From positions 1,736,001-1,800,000 of the forward strand of contig OZ007034.1 of NCBI GenBank assembly GCA_963931635.1: a stretch of DNA of 64,000 bases. Direction: 5' to 3'. How positions within the stretch are numbered: the first letter of the stretch is position 1; every line of letters starts with the position of its first letter. The position numbers were made by a program, and so were the translations under genes. The notes beneath the pieces are model-generated. The model was not told the origin of the DNA and did no database searches. It saw only the letters and a program-made list of their open reading frames with translations. Source of the stretch: Caccoplasma sp905210875. GTDB taxonomy: Bacteria; Bacteroidota; Bacteroidia; Bacteroidales; UBA11471. This document shows, one piece after another, positions 1 to 7,741 of this stretch.

Positions 1-168
1 AAATGGAAGGTGTATCGGTGTCTACGTGTTGAACTCTGTGCCGGTAGTGTGCTCCCGGTTTTTGCAGATGAAGCGATTTTTATGAACAAATTTTCCTTCA
101 TTCTCGATTTAGATGTCGCTATCTGGGCAGAAGCTTGTCGGGAAGGCACTCATGGCACGAAACAGTAA
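1..168 (+). CDS. possible 3' end of a gene cut by the window edge
   Basis: Frame 1 is open from the first base to a TAA at 166-168 (55 codons), so this could be the tail of a gene that starts outside the window. I recognise no family in it, and 55 open codons can occur by chance. The following 150 bases are non-coding and lead into the thrC promoter. Confidence 0.25.
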   Translation, partial: KWKVYRCLRVELCAGSVLPVFADEAIFMNKFSFILDLDVAIWAEACREGTHGTKQ

Positions 169-405
169 ATGTTGCGACCAAAATCGATGGTGATAGGTTA
201 ATAAATATTTAAATGCTTTTTGTATAAAGAAAGAAAACATTTGTTGGAGATTTTCAAGAATTAACGCCGCAGGTCGGGTGTAAAAAGAGAATCTTTTAAG
301 TCTCTGTTCTCAAAAAAAATTTTACCTTTGTATCGGTGGCAAGAGAATTTCAGCCATCTTTTCTCCTTGGTTGTATGTCACAGAAAAAAATAAGATAAAG
401 ACACT
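169..405. other. non-coding leader region upstream of thrC
   Basis: This stretch is AT-rich with no convincing open frame. It holds the thrC promoter near 323-330 and about 70 bases of leader. I see no tRNA or riboswitch fold and no leader peptide rich in threonine codons. Confidence 0.5.
323..330 (+). promoter_or_regulatory. Bacteroidetes -7 box for thrC
   Basis: TACCTTTG matches the Bacteroidetes sigma-ABfr -7 consensus TAnnTTTG and lies about 75 bases before the thrC ATG. The -33 element is weak. Confidence 0.6.
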
Positions 406-1707
406 ATGCTATATTACAGTACCAATAAACAGACACCTCCTGCCTCACTCGAAGAGGCTGTGATTAAAGGGCTCGCTCCCGACAAGGGATTGTATATGCC
501 CGAGAAGATAAAACGTCTCCCGCCGGCTTTTTTCCACAACATGGGAGAGATGTCTCTGCAAGAAATCTCGTTCATAGTGGCCGAGGCCTTTTTTGGAGAA
601 GATGTTGAGGCCGATGTATTGAAAAACATCGTTTACGATACCCTCAGTTTCGATATACCCTTGGTGCCGGTACACGACTCGATATACAGTCTCGAACTTT
701 TTCACGGTCCCACTTTGGCATTTAAAGATGTCGGAGCCCGCTTCATGGCCCGCTTGCTTGGATATTTTATCAAAAAAGAAGGCGAGAAAGAGGTGAATGT
801 GCTGGTGGCTACCTCGGGCGATACCGGCAGTGCCGTGGCCAACGGTTTCCTCGGTGTGCCCGGTATTCATGTATATGTGCTTTACCCCAAAGGAAAGGTG
901 AGTGAGATTCAGGAGAAACAGTTTACCACGCTGGGCCGCAATATTACGGCCCTTGAAATCGACGGTACGTTCGACGACTGTCAGGCATTGGTAAAGAACG
1001 CTTTTATGGACAAGGACCTGAACAAAATGATGCATCTCACGTCGGCCAATTCCATCAATGTGGTCCGTTTCCTGCCGCAGTCGTTCTACTATTTCTATGC
1101 TTATGCACAGTTGCTTCGTCGGGACATCTCCGACAATGTGGTGATGTGTGTGCCCAGTGGAAACTTTGGTAACATTACCGCCGGCCTTTTTGCCAAGCGC
1201 ATGGGGTTGCCCGTGAAGCGGTTCATTGCTGCCAATAACCGCAACGATATTTTCCTGCATTATCTCCGCACGGGCGTGTATGAGCCCAAACCTTCTGTCG
1301 CCACCCTGGCCAATGCCATGGACGTAGGTGCCCCCAGCAATTTTGCCCGGGTACTCGACCTCTACGGAGGGTCGCACGATGCCATTTGTGCCGATATCAG
1401 CGGAGCGGCTTATAGCGATAACCAGATACGCGAAACACTGGCCGACGTCTACCGTCGCCATCACTATCTGCTCGACCCGCATGGAACATGTGGTTACCGA
1501 GCCCTGGTCGAAGGGTTGAAGCCCGGAGAGATCGGTGTCTTTCTCGAAACCGCTCATCCGGCCAAGTTCCTGACTACGGTCGAAGAGATTATTGGCGAAC
1601 CGGTTGCCGTGCCCAGTGCGTTGCAACGGTTTATGCAGGGGAAGAAACGCAGTGTCGAACTGTCGGCCGACTTTACCCACTTCAAACGCTATCTTCTGGG
1701 AAAATAA
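406..1707 (+). CDS. thrC: threonine synthase
   Basis: PLP enzyme that converts O-phosphohomoserine to threonine, the last step of threonine biosynthesis in the cytosol. The 433-residue length is normal for this family. The Schiff-base lysine is K107 in the motif ELFHGPTLAFKD (97-108). The phosphate-binding segment follows with ATSGDTGSAVANGF. In many Bacteroidales thrC follows thrA and a phosphoglycerate-mutase-like homoserine kinase; those genes are not visible here, since the upstream side is mostly non-coding and then the window edge. The gene has its own promoter (-7 box 323-330) and a strong terminator at 1729-1766, so it is probably monocistronic. Confidence 0.95.
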   Translation: MLYYSTNKQTPPASLEEAVIKGLAPDKGLYMPEKIKRLPPAFFHNMGEMSLQEISFIVAEAFFGEDVEADVLKNIVYDTLSFDIPLVPVHDSIYSLELFHGPTLAFKDVGARFMARLLGYFIKKEGEKEVNVLVATSGDTGSAVANGFLGVPGIHVYVLYPKGKVSEIQEKQFTTLGRNITALEIDGTFDDCQALVKNAFMDKDLNKMMHLTSANSINVVRFLPQSFYYFYAYAQLLRRDISDNVVMCVPSGNFGNITAGLFAKRMGLPVKRFIAANNRNDIFLHYLRTGVYEPKPSVATLANAMDVGAPSNFARVLDLYGGSHDAICADISGAAYSDNQIRETLADVYRRHHYLLDPHGTCGYRALVEGLKPGEIGVFLETAHPAKFLTTVEEIIGEPVAVPSALQRFMQGKKRSVELSADFTHFKRYLLGK

Positions 1708-1728
1708 ATTTTCCCGGCTCAAAATATC

Positions 1729-1766
1729 AGGAGGCAAACCTGCAGCAGGGTTTGCCTCCTTTTTTA
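1729..1766 (+). terminator. intrinsic terminator of thrC
   Basis: A 12-bp perfect stem (1729-1740 with 1749-1760) carries an 8-base loop and is followed directly by a T run. Confidence 0.85.
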
Positions 1767-1846
1767 TCCGAAACGGCATCTCGAAGATAAGATGAGAGTG
1801 TGGCAACATCTTTCTTTTGTGATAGCCACACGTTTATAGGTTGTGA

Positions 1847-2245
1847 TTAAGAGTCCAAACGCTTCCGGTGGTTGTGATACCAGTGGCGACGCAGCAGATA
1901 GTCGGCCAGGAGCAGTATGCCGGCGAGCGACGCCACTCCGTAGTATGGCAAGCTTTCTGTCATGAAGAATTTTGCCCGTCCTTTCATGGAGGCAAACATC
2001 TCTTGTAGAGATTCTCGCGAAGGTAGTATGCCATAGTGGTGGAGTATGGCACCGGCCATGACAATGAGTGCCAGCGATACGATGGTGGCCACGACGAAGC
2101 CCATTATTTCGGCGCGTTGCTCTCTGATGCGCTTCTCCCGTTGCAGGCGTTGCAGGGTGCGGACCGAGAAGTCGGCCGGCAGCGTGGCCCGTTGTTGGCG
2201 AGAGAGAGCTTCTTTCAGAAGGTCAGGATAGCGGTCTGTTTCCAT
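1847..2245 (-). CDS. small membrane protein, putative sigma-factor partner
   Basis: A 132-residue protein with no domain I can name. It has a cytosolic N-terminal part of about 45 residues, rich in Arg and Gln, then two hydrophobic segments (about 46-70 and 98-115) and a basic C-terminal tail with several His and Arg. Its start overlaps the end of the ECF sigma factor gene by 23 bases, so the two are almost certainly translated together. A small membrane protein directly after an ECF sigma gene is the classic position of an anti-sigma factor. That role is inferred from position and topology. No zinc-binding anti-sigma motif (HxxxCxxC) is visible. Confidence 0.75.
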   Translation of the reverse strand: METDRYPDLLKEALSRQQRATLPADFSVRTLQRLQREKRIREQRAEIMGFVVATIVSLALIVMAGAILHHYGILPSRESLQEMFASMKGRAKFFMTESLPYYGVASLAGILLLADYLLRRHWYHNHRKRLDS

Positions 2246-2798
2246 ATTTGATGCGATAAATATACGAAGATAATTTTTTACGTATGCGATGTAGGCGCAC
2301 TTTTATGTTGGCTTCGGACAGTCCGGTAATGTAGGCACAATCCTCGATGCTCTTGTTGTCGTAGTAGAAGAGGGTTATCAGGGCGCGCTCCTCGGCCGTG
2401 AGCCACGAGAGGGCGAGTTGCAGATCTTCGATGCGTTCGTCGCGTTCATTCTCGTCGGCAAAGTCGAAGGCGTCGTCGGTGTCAGCAGGTTCCGGCATGT
2501 TTTCGTCGACAGGCAGGAATTCCTGCCGCTGTTTGACTTTCCGCAGGGCACTGTTTGTCATGTTGTAGGCAATGCGGTATATCCAGGTGATGAACTGGCA
2601 ATCCCCTCGAAAACTTTTTAGCGACTCGAAGGCCTTTACAAAGATATCTTGTGTGAGGTCTTCGGCATCTTCGCGGTTGGAGACAATCTGCTGCACCAGC
2701 GTAAAGATGCGCGGGCCGTAGGTGTCGAGAAAGTAGCCGTACAGCTCGGTCTCGCCACGCAAAATACGCTTGATGTAGGTCTGTTCCTCGGGATTCAT
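2223..2798 (-). CDS. ECF-type RNA polymerase sigma factor
   Basis: A 191-residue sigma-70 family protein with region 2 and region 4 only, as expected for an extracytoplasmic-function sigma factor. Region 2 includes the stretch REDAEDLTQDIFVKAF near residues 42-57. Region 4 (about 132-175) has the helix-turn-helix motif ending NIKVRLHRIRKKL. The linker between them (about 95-125) is unusually acidic, with many Asp and Glu. The overlapping downstream gene encodes a two-helix membrane protein that may hold the factor at the membrane. The regulon is not evident from the window. Confidence 0.93.
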   Translation of the reverse strand: MNPEEQTYIKRILRGETELYGYFLDTYGPRIFTLVQQIVSNREDAEDLTQDIFVKAFESLKSFRGDCQFITWIYRIAYNMTNSALRKVKQRQEFLPVDENMPEPADTDDAFDFADENERDERIEDLQLALSWLTAEERALITLFYYDNKSIEDCAYITGLSEANIKVRLHRIRKKLSSYIYRIKYGNRPLS

Positions 2799-2919
2799 CG
2801 GGACTTATCGGGTGCCGGGACACTAAGTTTTTCCCGGCTTCCGGTTTTTGACTATTCCTTTTTATGATATTAGACGCTGGTGCTGGAAAATGGTTACACA
2901 AAAATAGACAGAAATTTTG

Positions 2920-2927
2920 TACCTTTA
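2920..2927 (+). promoter_or_regulatory. near-consensus -7 box
   Basis: TACCTTTA differs from TAnnTTTG at the last base and lies about 72 bases before the 163-residue membrane protein gene at 3000. Confidence 0.4.
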
Positions 2928-2999
2928 CTGTAACCTTTTTGGTACTGTTGCGTCTAACAGGATAAAAACACGATTATTCACCATATAAAATTTATCGCT

Positions 3000-3491
3000 A
3001 TGTTTTCTTTTTTGGCTCCTATTTGTGTGACGGCAACGATTTGCTTGACGATATATAAGCTTTTCGAGCTGTTTGTCCGTCGGAAAGAAAGAAATACGTT
3101 TGTGGAAAAACTGTCCGAGATTCCGGTAGAGAATCTTTCCGGCTTCTCCGGCCGCATGCCATTTAGCCGTGTGCCGGAGTTGGAACGCCCGTGGAATTTT
3201 GTTGCTTTGCGCATAGGCATGTTGCTCTTTGGTATAGGAGTGGGTCTTATGGTCGGATATTTCATTGCCGATATAAATATCTATACCAACGAAGATGTGT
3301 TGCTTCAAGCCCGGCATCGCACCTATATCAATATGGTGAAGGAGTCGTTGCCGGTTATTTATGGCTCGTCGGTGCTTTTCTTCGGAGGCCTTTCACTGGT
3401 GGGTTCGTTCTTGATAGAACAGCAGGTGTTGCGGCAACGCGACAAAGCGGAATCCCAAAAGAAGAACGACACAATCGGTGGCGAGATTTGA
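3000..3491 (+). CDS. small three-helix membrane protein
   Basis: A 163-residue protein of unknown function, divergent from the ECF sigma gene. Hydrophobic segments lie at about 3-24, 70-92 and 118-138. A basic loop (RRKER) follows the first, and a Gln/Arg/Lys-rich tail of about 22 residues ends the protein. The layout resembles the DUF6249-type membrane proteins found beside sigma factors in Bacteroidales, but I cannot confirm that assignment. Its position opposite a sigma/anti-sigma pair makes it a candidate target of that sigma factor. Confidence 0.8.
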   Translation: MFSFLAPICVTATICLTIYKLFELFVRRKERNTFVEKLSEIPVENLSGFSGRMPFSRVPELERPWNFVALRIGMLLFGIGVGLMVGYFIADINIYTNEDVLLQARHRTYINMVKESLPVIYGSSVLFFGGLSLVGSFLIEQQVLRQRDKAESQKKNDTIGGEI

Positions 3492-3590
3492 ACCGCCACG
3501 ACCGATGGATTGCCACCCGGGCATACCTTCGTTGTCGCGTGTCGATGGCTGAGATTAATTTTAAATTTTAAATATGCTATGGATAGAATC

Positions 3591-4673
3591 ATGAAAAAAA
3601 GTATTGTACTGTTCTGTTTGTTTGCCCTCTGTTGCTTCGGTGTGCGGGCCCAAAAAATCGAACCTCAGGTCATGGAGGAGGTCGAGCTCATGTCTTCTCT
3701 GGCCCGGTTGGCCGGATACAAGGAGTATAATTCTGATTATGGCCGTCGTTATACGGCCGATATTGACTCTGTTTTGGGCAAATACCGTTCGCATCAGGCG
3801 GTGGAAATGATGAAACAGTTCAAGGAAAAATACGGGCTGGGATATGACCGCGTCATGTCGATGGCCTTGCAGATTGAGTGCCGGGGCGACAGTATCGTCA
3901 AGCTCGATACCGGGAAGAAACGCCTTAGCCCCGTGAGTGAGCAAGATACGCCCGGGTTTCTGGCAGCCCTCAACGATTTCTACCGGACCAGCCGCTTCAA
4001 CGACTTTTTCCATGCCCATGCCGATGTGTATGCACTCGGATTGCAGGTGTTCAACGACTCGGTTATGGCCTGTTTCGACAAAGAGTGGTACACCCGTTTT
4101 TACGGTATGCCTCCCGTCGAGCAGTATCGCATCGTCATAGGTTTTGCCAACGGCCCCTGCAATTACGGCCCCAGCCGCAAACTGGCAGATCGGCCCAAAG
4201 AGGTATTTGCCATCATGAACTATGCCGTCGACAAGAACGGCCGGCCCATTTTTTACCGGAAAATAGCGGAGACCGTCGTTCACGAGTTTTGCCATTCGTT
4301 TACCAGAATCAAGGGCGATACCGAAAAGGCGTTGGAGAGGTCGGGCCGGATTTTGCAGGGATATACCCGTTTTTCGATGAAACGGCAGGCATACGACACC
4401 TGGAAAAATATCATGGAAGAGTCGTTGGTGCGCGCCGCCACGATATGTTACCTCATAGACCATGATTATAGTGAGAAAGCTGTACGCGGAGCCATTTCGG
4501 AACAGGTAGATCGCAATTTCTTTTGGATGCCCGAGTTGGTGCAGACGTTGCGGTATTACGAATCGCATCGCAGGAAATATCCTACTTTCACCTCGTTCTG
4601 GCCCGAAATCGTGCGATTTTTCGATGACTATGTGGCCGATAGGGAGAAACAGATGAGCAAGGCCATGAAGTAA
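3591..4673 (+). CDS. secreted DUF4932-type putative zinc metalloprotease
   Basis: I start it at ATG 3591, which gives a clean signal peptide (MKK, hydrophobic core to about residue 18, then RAQ). Another ATG lies 12 bases upstream. The mature 340-residue protein resembles the DUF4932 family of Bacteroidales. It carries a zincin motif HEFCH at residues 231-235, in the context TVVHEFCHSF. A Glu-rich segment about 50 residues later (MEESLVRAA) could supply the third zinc ligand. The gene is probably monocistronic, with a strong hairpin terminator 24 bases after the stop. Protease activity is inferred from the HExxH motif and the substrate is unknown. Confidence 0.82.
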   Translation: MKKSIVLFCLFALCCFGVRAQKIEPQVMEEVELMSSLARLAGYKEYNSDYGRRYTADIDSVLGKYRSHQAVEMMKQFKEKYGLGYDRVMSMALQIECRGDSIVKLDTGKKRLSPVSEQDTPGFLAALNDFYRTSRFNDFFHAHADVYALGLQVFNDSVMACFDKEWYTRFYGMPPVEQYRIVIGFANGPCNYGPSRKLADRPKEVFAIMNYAVDKNGRPIFYRKIAETVVHEFCHSFTRIKGDTEKALERSGRILQGYTRFSMKRQAYDTWKNIMEESLVRAATICYLIDHDYSEKAVRGAISEQVDRNFFWMPELVQTLRYYESHRRKYPTFTSFWPEIVRFFDDYVADREKQMSKAMK

Positions 4674-4696
4674 CCGAGTGCATTTATTGAATCAAG

Positions 4697-4736
4697 CGGG
4701 GGTGCAGCTCAACGGCTGCACCCCCGTGTCTTTTTT
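4697..4736 (+). terminator. intrinsic terminator after the DUF4932 gene
   Basis: A perfect 11-bp GC-rich stem (4698-4708 with 4715-4725), extended by a C-G pair, has a 6-base loop and is followed by GTGTC and six T. Confidence 0.85.
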
Positions 4737-4771
4737 GGCACATCTCCGTTACGAAGGATACTTTGCGGAGG

Positions 4772-5806
4772 TTATACCACGTGCCATACGATTTTCACGG
4801 TTATCCACACGAGGGCAACCAGCCATGCCACCAGGGCTCCTATTTTCACGATGCGGAGGGTTGCCGGCTCTTGCGGCCACCGACGGTTGATAAACAGGAA
4901 AATGACGGCGAGCAGAGGTACGAGCCACAGTACGTTGAGCATCAGCGTAGATACCCAGTCGCTGAGATTCCCCGGCGGGAAAGTACGTTCGAGGTGGTGC
5001 ATGGCGGGCCCGAAGTGGAACAGCCCGTCTAATGCGCTCCATGCAAACGGCAGGCTCATGAGCAGAGTGAGTAGCGCTAGAACAATTACCGGGAGGAAAA
5101 TGAGTATTCCGCACCCGATGGCTGAGGCTTGCAGGCAGCCGTTACCATTCTGTTCAGGCAGATTGCCGCTTTCAATCGATTGGGAAACGTATTGGCGTAT
5201 GTTTTCTGCGGTGGGGCGTATACCCTGCATTTCGAGCCGTTGTGCGGTGGTGCGGGCTTGCGGTATGACAATCCACAAGACCAGGTAGATGATGAGCACG
5301 ATTCCTCCACTGAACAGAAAGAAGAGCACAAACAGTATGCGGGCCCAAACCGATTGTATGTCGAGGTAGGCGGCCAGGCCCGATGCCACGCCGCCGATGA
5401 CTTTGTCGTCGGGGTTGCGGAACAGTCTCTTGCGAATGAAATCTTTCTCGGAGTATTCCTGGCTGCCGGACCCATTGGCGGGCTCATCGGGTTGTGCGGA
5501 GGCTTCGGTCGCTTTGTTTTCGTTTTCGGTCGTGTTTCCTTCGATGGTCCCGAAGTCGTCGACTTTGCCCAGTATGGCCATGGCCTCTTCGACTTCGCGC
5601 ATCGAAACGACCTGCATGCCGTATCGTTTGTGTTCGTTGAAGATTTCCCACAACCGCATTTCAATGTCGTTCATCACTTCGTCGGTCGATGGGTTGTCGC
5701 CGAAGTGGCGGCGCAATTCGTCGAGGTAGTTCCGCAATACCTCGGCTGCATCGTCGTCGATGTAGCAAGCGTTGCCACCCAGGTTGAAGATAGAGGTCTT
5801 TTTCAT
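4772..5806 (-). CDS. PspC-domain membrane protein
   Basis: A 344-residue envelope-stress protein. Residues 1-90 form a soluble domain (YIDDDAAEVLRNYLDELRRHF) like the one that precedes PspC in many Bacteroidales proteins. A charged linker follows. The PspC domain (about 118-185) starts KRLFRNPDDKVIGGVASGLA and contains a transmembrane hairpin. Three more hydrophobic segments follow (about 228-252, 288-308, 322-342). PspC proteins sense or buffer damage to the inner membrane. The gene lies 28 bases after a PadR-type repressor gene, an arrangement common in Firmicutes and Bacteroidota, so it is probably derepressed when PadR releases DNA. Confidence 0.9.
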   Translation of the reverse strand: MKKTSIFNLGGNACYIDDDAAEVLRNYLDELRRHFGDNPSTDEVMNDIEMRLWEIFNEHKRYGMQVVSMREVEEAMAILGKVDDFGTIEGNTTENENKATEASAQPDEPANGSGSQEYSEKDFIRKRLFRNPDDKVIGGVASGLAAYLDIQSVWARILFVLFFLFSGGIVLIIYLVLWIVIPQARTTAQRLEMQGIRPTAENIRQYVSQSIESGNLPEQNGNGCLQASAIGCGILIFLPVIVLALLTLLMSLPFAWSALDGLFHFGPAMHHLERTFPPGNLSDWVSTLMLNVLWLVPLLAVIFLFINRRWPQEPATLRIVKIGALVAWLVALVWITVKIVWHVV

Positions 5807-5834
5807 AACTATTGTATCTCTTTGATTGTACTTA

Positions 5835-6164
5835 TTAAGATAACTCTTTTAGATGGCATACTGTTTGGTTCAGACTGTTCCATGTTCCTTCCAGTTCTGA
5901 GAGAAAGGCCTCGCCATCGGGGGTAATGACATAGTATTTGCGAGGTGGTCCTTGGGGCGACTCTTCCCATTCATAGGTGAGCAGGCCATCGTTTTTCAGT
6001 CGCGTGAGGAGGGGATAGAGCGTTCCCTCGACGACGATGAGGTGGGCCTTTTTCAGTTCACCGATGATGTCTGATGCGTAGGCCCGTTTGCATTTGAGCA
6101 GTAGCAGGATACAATATTCGAGTACCCCCTTGCGCATTTGTGATTTGAGGTTTTCGCTGTTCAT
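5835..6164 (-). CDS. PadR-family transcriptional regulator
   Basis: A 109-residue winged-helix repressor of the short PadR type (PadR-s2). The DNA-binding region covers about residues 10-80, with the family signature EGTLYPLLTRLKNDGLL. It heads an operon with the PspC gene. PadR proteins commonly repress their own operon. Here two copies of ATAGTACCAT flank the -33 element of the promoter (see 6204-6230), which fits autorepression. Confidence 0.93.
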   Translation of the reverse strand: MNSENLKSQMRKGVLEYCILLLLKCKRAYASDIIGELKKAHLIVVEGTLYPLLTRLKNDGLLTYEWEESPQGPPRKYYVITPDGEAFLSELEGTWNSLNQTVCHLKELS

Positions 6165-6186
6165 CTCGTTTCATTCTCTTCCTTGG

Positions 6187-6217
6187 CAAATATATATTGT
6201 TATATGGTACTATGCAA
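6187..6217 (-). promoter_or_regulatory. promoter of the padR-pspC operon
   Basis: On the minus strand the -33 TTG (6217-6215) and the -7 box TATATTTG (6194-6187) are 20 bases apart, which is the Bacteroidetes arrangement. The start site would fall about 15 bases before the padR ATG. Confidence 0.7.
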
Positions 6218-6230
6218 TACATGGTACTAT
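6204..6230 (-). promoter_or_regulatory. repeated operator-like sites at the padR promoter
   Basis: ATGGTACTAT occurs twice on the plus strand, at 6204-6213 and 6221-6230, offset by 17 bases. One copy lies between the -33 and -7 elements and the other just upstream of -33. This placement suits a repressor, most likely PadR itself. Direct DNA-binding evidence is absent. Confidence 0.55.
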
Positions 6231-6464
6231 AAATTTATAATTATTAACACATGAAGGATTTCGGGGGAAAGGGAGAGTGTGGCAGCTCCGTTTTGCAGGA
6301 TTGTTGAAAATGGTATTGATGGAGAGCTCTTTCTTTCCGTGGGGGGACATCTGTGGCGACGATGGGTGCGGCAGAAGGAGGTCGATGTCGTGATAGAGCG
6401 TATCTTCGGGCTGTCTCTGTACAGGTGAATGGGAACATTCAGTGAGAGAGGGGGAATGGCAAAA
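6231..6464. other. intergenic region with no gene seen
   Basis: Between the padR promoter and the pdxA terminator lie about 230 bases with only short, unconvincing open frames on either strand. I see no RNA gene. Confidence 0.5.
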
Positions 6465-6496
6465 CGGGGTGGTATCCACAAAGCGATACCACCCCG
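6459..6496 (-). terminator. intrinsic terminator of pdxA
   Basis: A perfect 11-bp stem (6465-6475 with 6486-6496) has a 10-base loop. On the minus strand it is followed by TTTTGCC. Confidence 0.75.
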
Positions 6497-6518
6497 TCGT
6501 ATGGGTATAGATACTTGT

Positions 6519-7616
6519 TTAGTCTTCTTTGTCGGGCGCGTTGAGGTCGAGAACCTCTTTGTCGCCACTCTTGTCGAAATATTGTTTGCGCAGGGGGTTC
6601 ATGTGTTCCGACTGATGTTCGGCCCGGTTGTTTGTAACATCGATGGCCAGATAGAGAGCCTGACGGAACGACTCTTCCGAGGCTTTGTTCTGACCGGTGA
6701 TATCGTAGGCGGTGCCGTGGGCGGGCGAGGTGCGCACGATGGGCAGTCCGGCAGTGAAGTTTACACCATCTTCCATGGCCAGCGTTTTGAACGGTGCGAG
6801 CCCCTGGTCGTGATACATGGCCAATACTCCGTCGAAATGGGCGAAGTGTCCCGAGCCGAAGAAGCCGTCGGCAGCATAGGGGCCGAAGCATAGTATACCC
6901 TGTTGCTCGGCCTCTTTGAGGGTGGGAATGATGATTTCTTGCTCCTCTGTGCCCAGCAGTCCGTCTTCGCCGGCGTGGGGATTGAGCGAGAGTACGGCGA
7001 TGCGGGGTTTCTCGATGCGGAAATCTTCGTGCAGGCTTCGGTTGAAGATGGATAACTTTTCCAAAATATTTTCCCGTGTTATCATCTCGGGTACCTTGGC
7101 CAGCGGCAGGTGGGTGGTAACGAGGGCTACACGTATGCGATCGTTCAACAGTATCATGAGCGACTTGCGACCCTTGCCGGTCTTCTTTTCAAAATATTCG
7201 GTGTGTCCCGGGAAGTCGAACTTCTCCGACTGTATGGTGTGCTTGTTGATGGGCGCGGTAACCACGGCATCGATGAGTCCGGCCTGCCAGTCGGCAGTTG
7301 CGGCTTCAAGTGCAAGAAAGGCTGCTTCGCCGGCCTGCGTCGTGGCCTTGGCCAATTCTACTTTCAACTCGTCGTCGAAACAGTTTATCATGTTCACTTT
7401 TCCAGGAGCACATTGCTCGGCCGAAGTGATGATGTTGAAGTTGAACGGTGGCAGGTCGAGAGCCTTGCGGTGGTAGGCGGCTACCTTGGACGAGCCGTAT
7501 ACGATGGGGGTGCAAAGTTCCACGATGCGGGGGTCGGAGAGGGTTTTCAAGATGACTTCGTAGCCCACGCCGTTGATGTCGCCGTGCGTGATGCCTATTT
7601 TCAGTTTATGTTCCAT
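6519..7616 (-). CDS. pdxA: 4-hydroxythreonine-4-phosphate dehydrogenase
   Basis: NAD-dependent oxidation of 4-phosphohydroxy-threonine in the DXP-dependent pathway to pyridoxal phosphate. The 365-residue length fits the family. The N-terminus GITHGDINGVGYEVILK is the usual PdxA opening. The metal-binding histidines are visible in DFPGHTEYF, in YHDQGLAP and in the later SPAHGTAYDITG segment. The gene stands alone with its own terminator. The extreme C-terminus (about 30 residues, ending NAPDKED) is longer and more charged than in Escherichia coli. Confidence 0.95.
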   Translation of the reverse strand: MEHKLKIGITHGDINGVGYEVILKTLSDPRIVELCTPIVYGSSKVAAYHRKALDLPPFNFNIITSAEQCAPGKVNMINCFDDELKVELAKATTQAGEAAFLALEAATADWQAGLIDAVVTAPINKHTIQSEKFDFPGHTEYFEKKTGKGRKSLMILLNDRIRVALVTTHLPLAKVPEMITRENILEKLSIFNRSLHEDFRIEKPRIAVLSLNPHAGEDGLLGTEEQEIIIPTLKEAEQQGILCFGPYAADGFFGSGHFAHFDGVLAMYHDQGLAPFKTLAMEDGVNFTAGLPIVRTSPAHGTAYDITGQNKASEESFRQALYLAIDVTNNRAEHQSEHMNPLRKQYFDKSGDKEVLDLNAPDKED

Positions 7617-7660
7617 GTCGTTACGTTTTGAATACTGGGGCCAAGATGCTCCGGTATGCG

Positions 7661-7692
7661 CTAAGGTAGTTATTCTTTGTCAATAATACAAA
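7661..7692 (-). promoter_or_regulatory. probable pdxA promoter
   Basis: The minus strand shows TTTG (7692-7689), then 20 bases, then TACCTTAG (7668-7661), one base off TAnnTTTG. Confidence 0.5.
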
Positions 7693-7741
7693 TTTCTGTG
7701 CCGGTCGGTAGTGCGGGGTGTTTCCCTCTCTTGTGTGAGGT

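Noticed and set aside
445..1809. Long open frame (454 codons) on the minus strand opposite threonine synthase
   Set aside because: It mirrors the codon pattern of thrC, resembles no family, and thrC is unmistakable on the plus strand.
6210..6568. Small open frames in the padR-pdxA gap
   Set aside because: They are short, Pro/Ser/His-rich translations that run through the promoter and terminator and have no family match.
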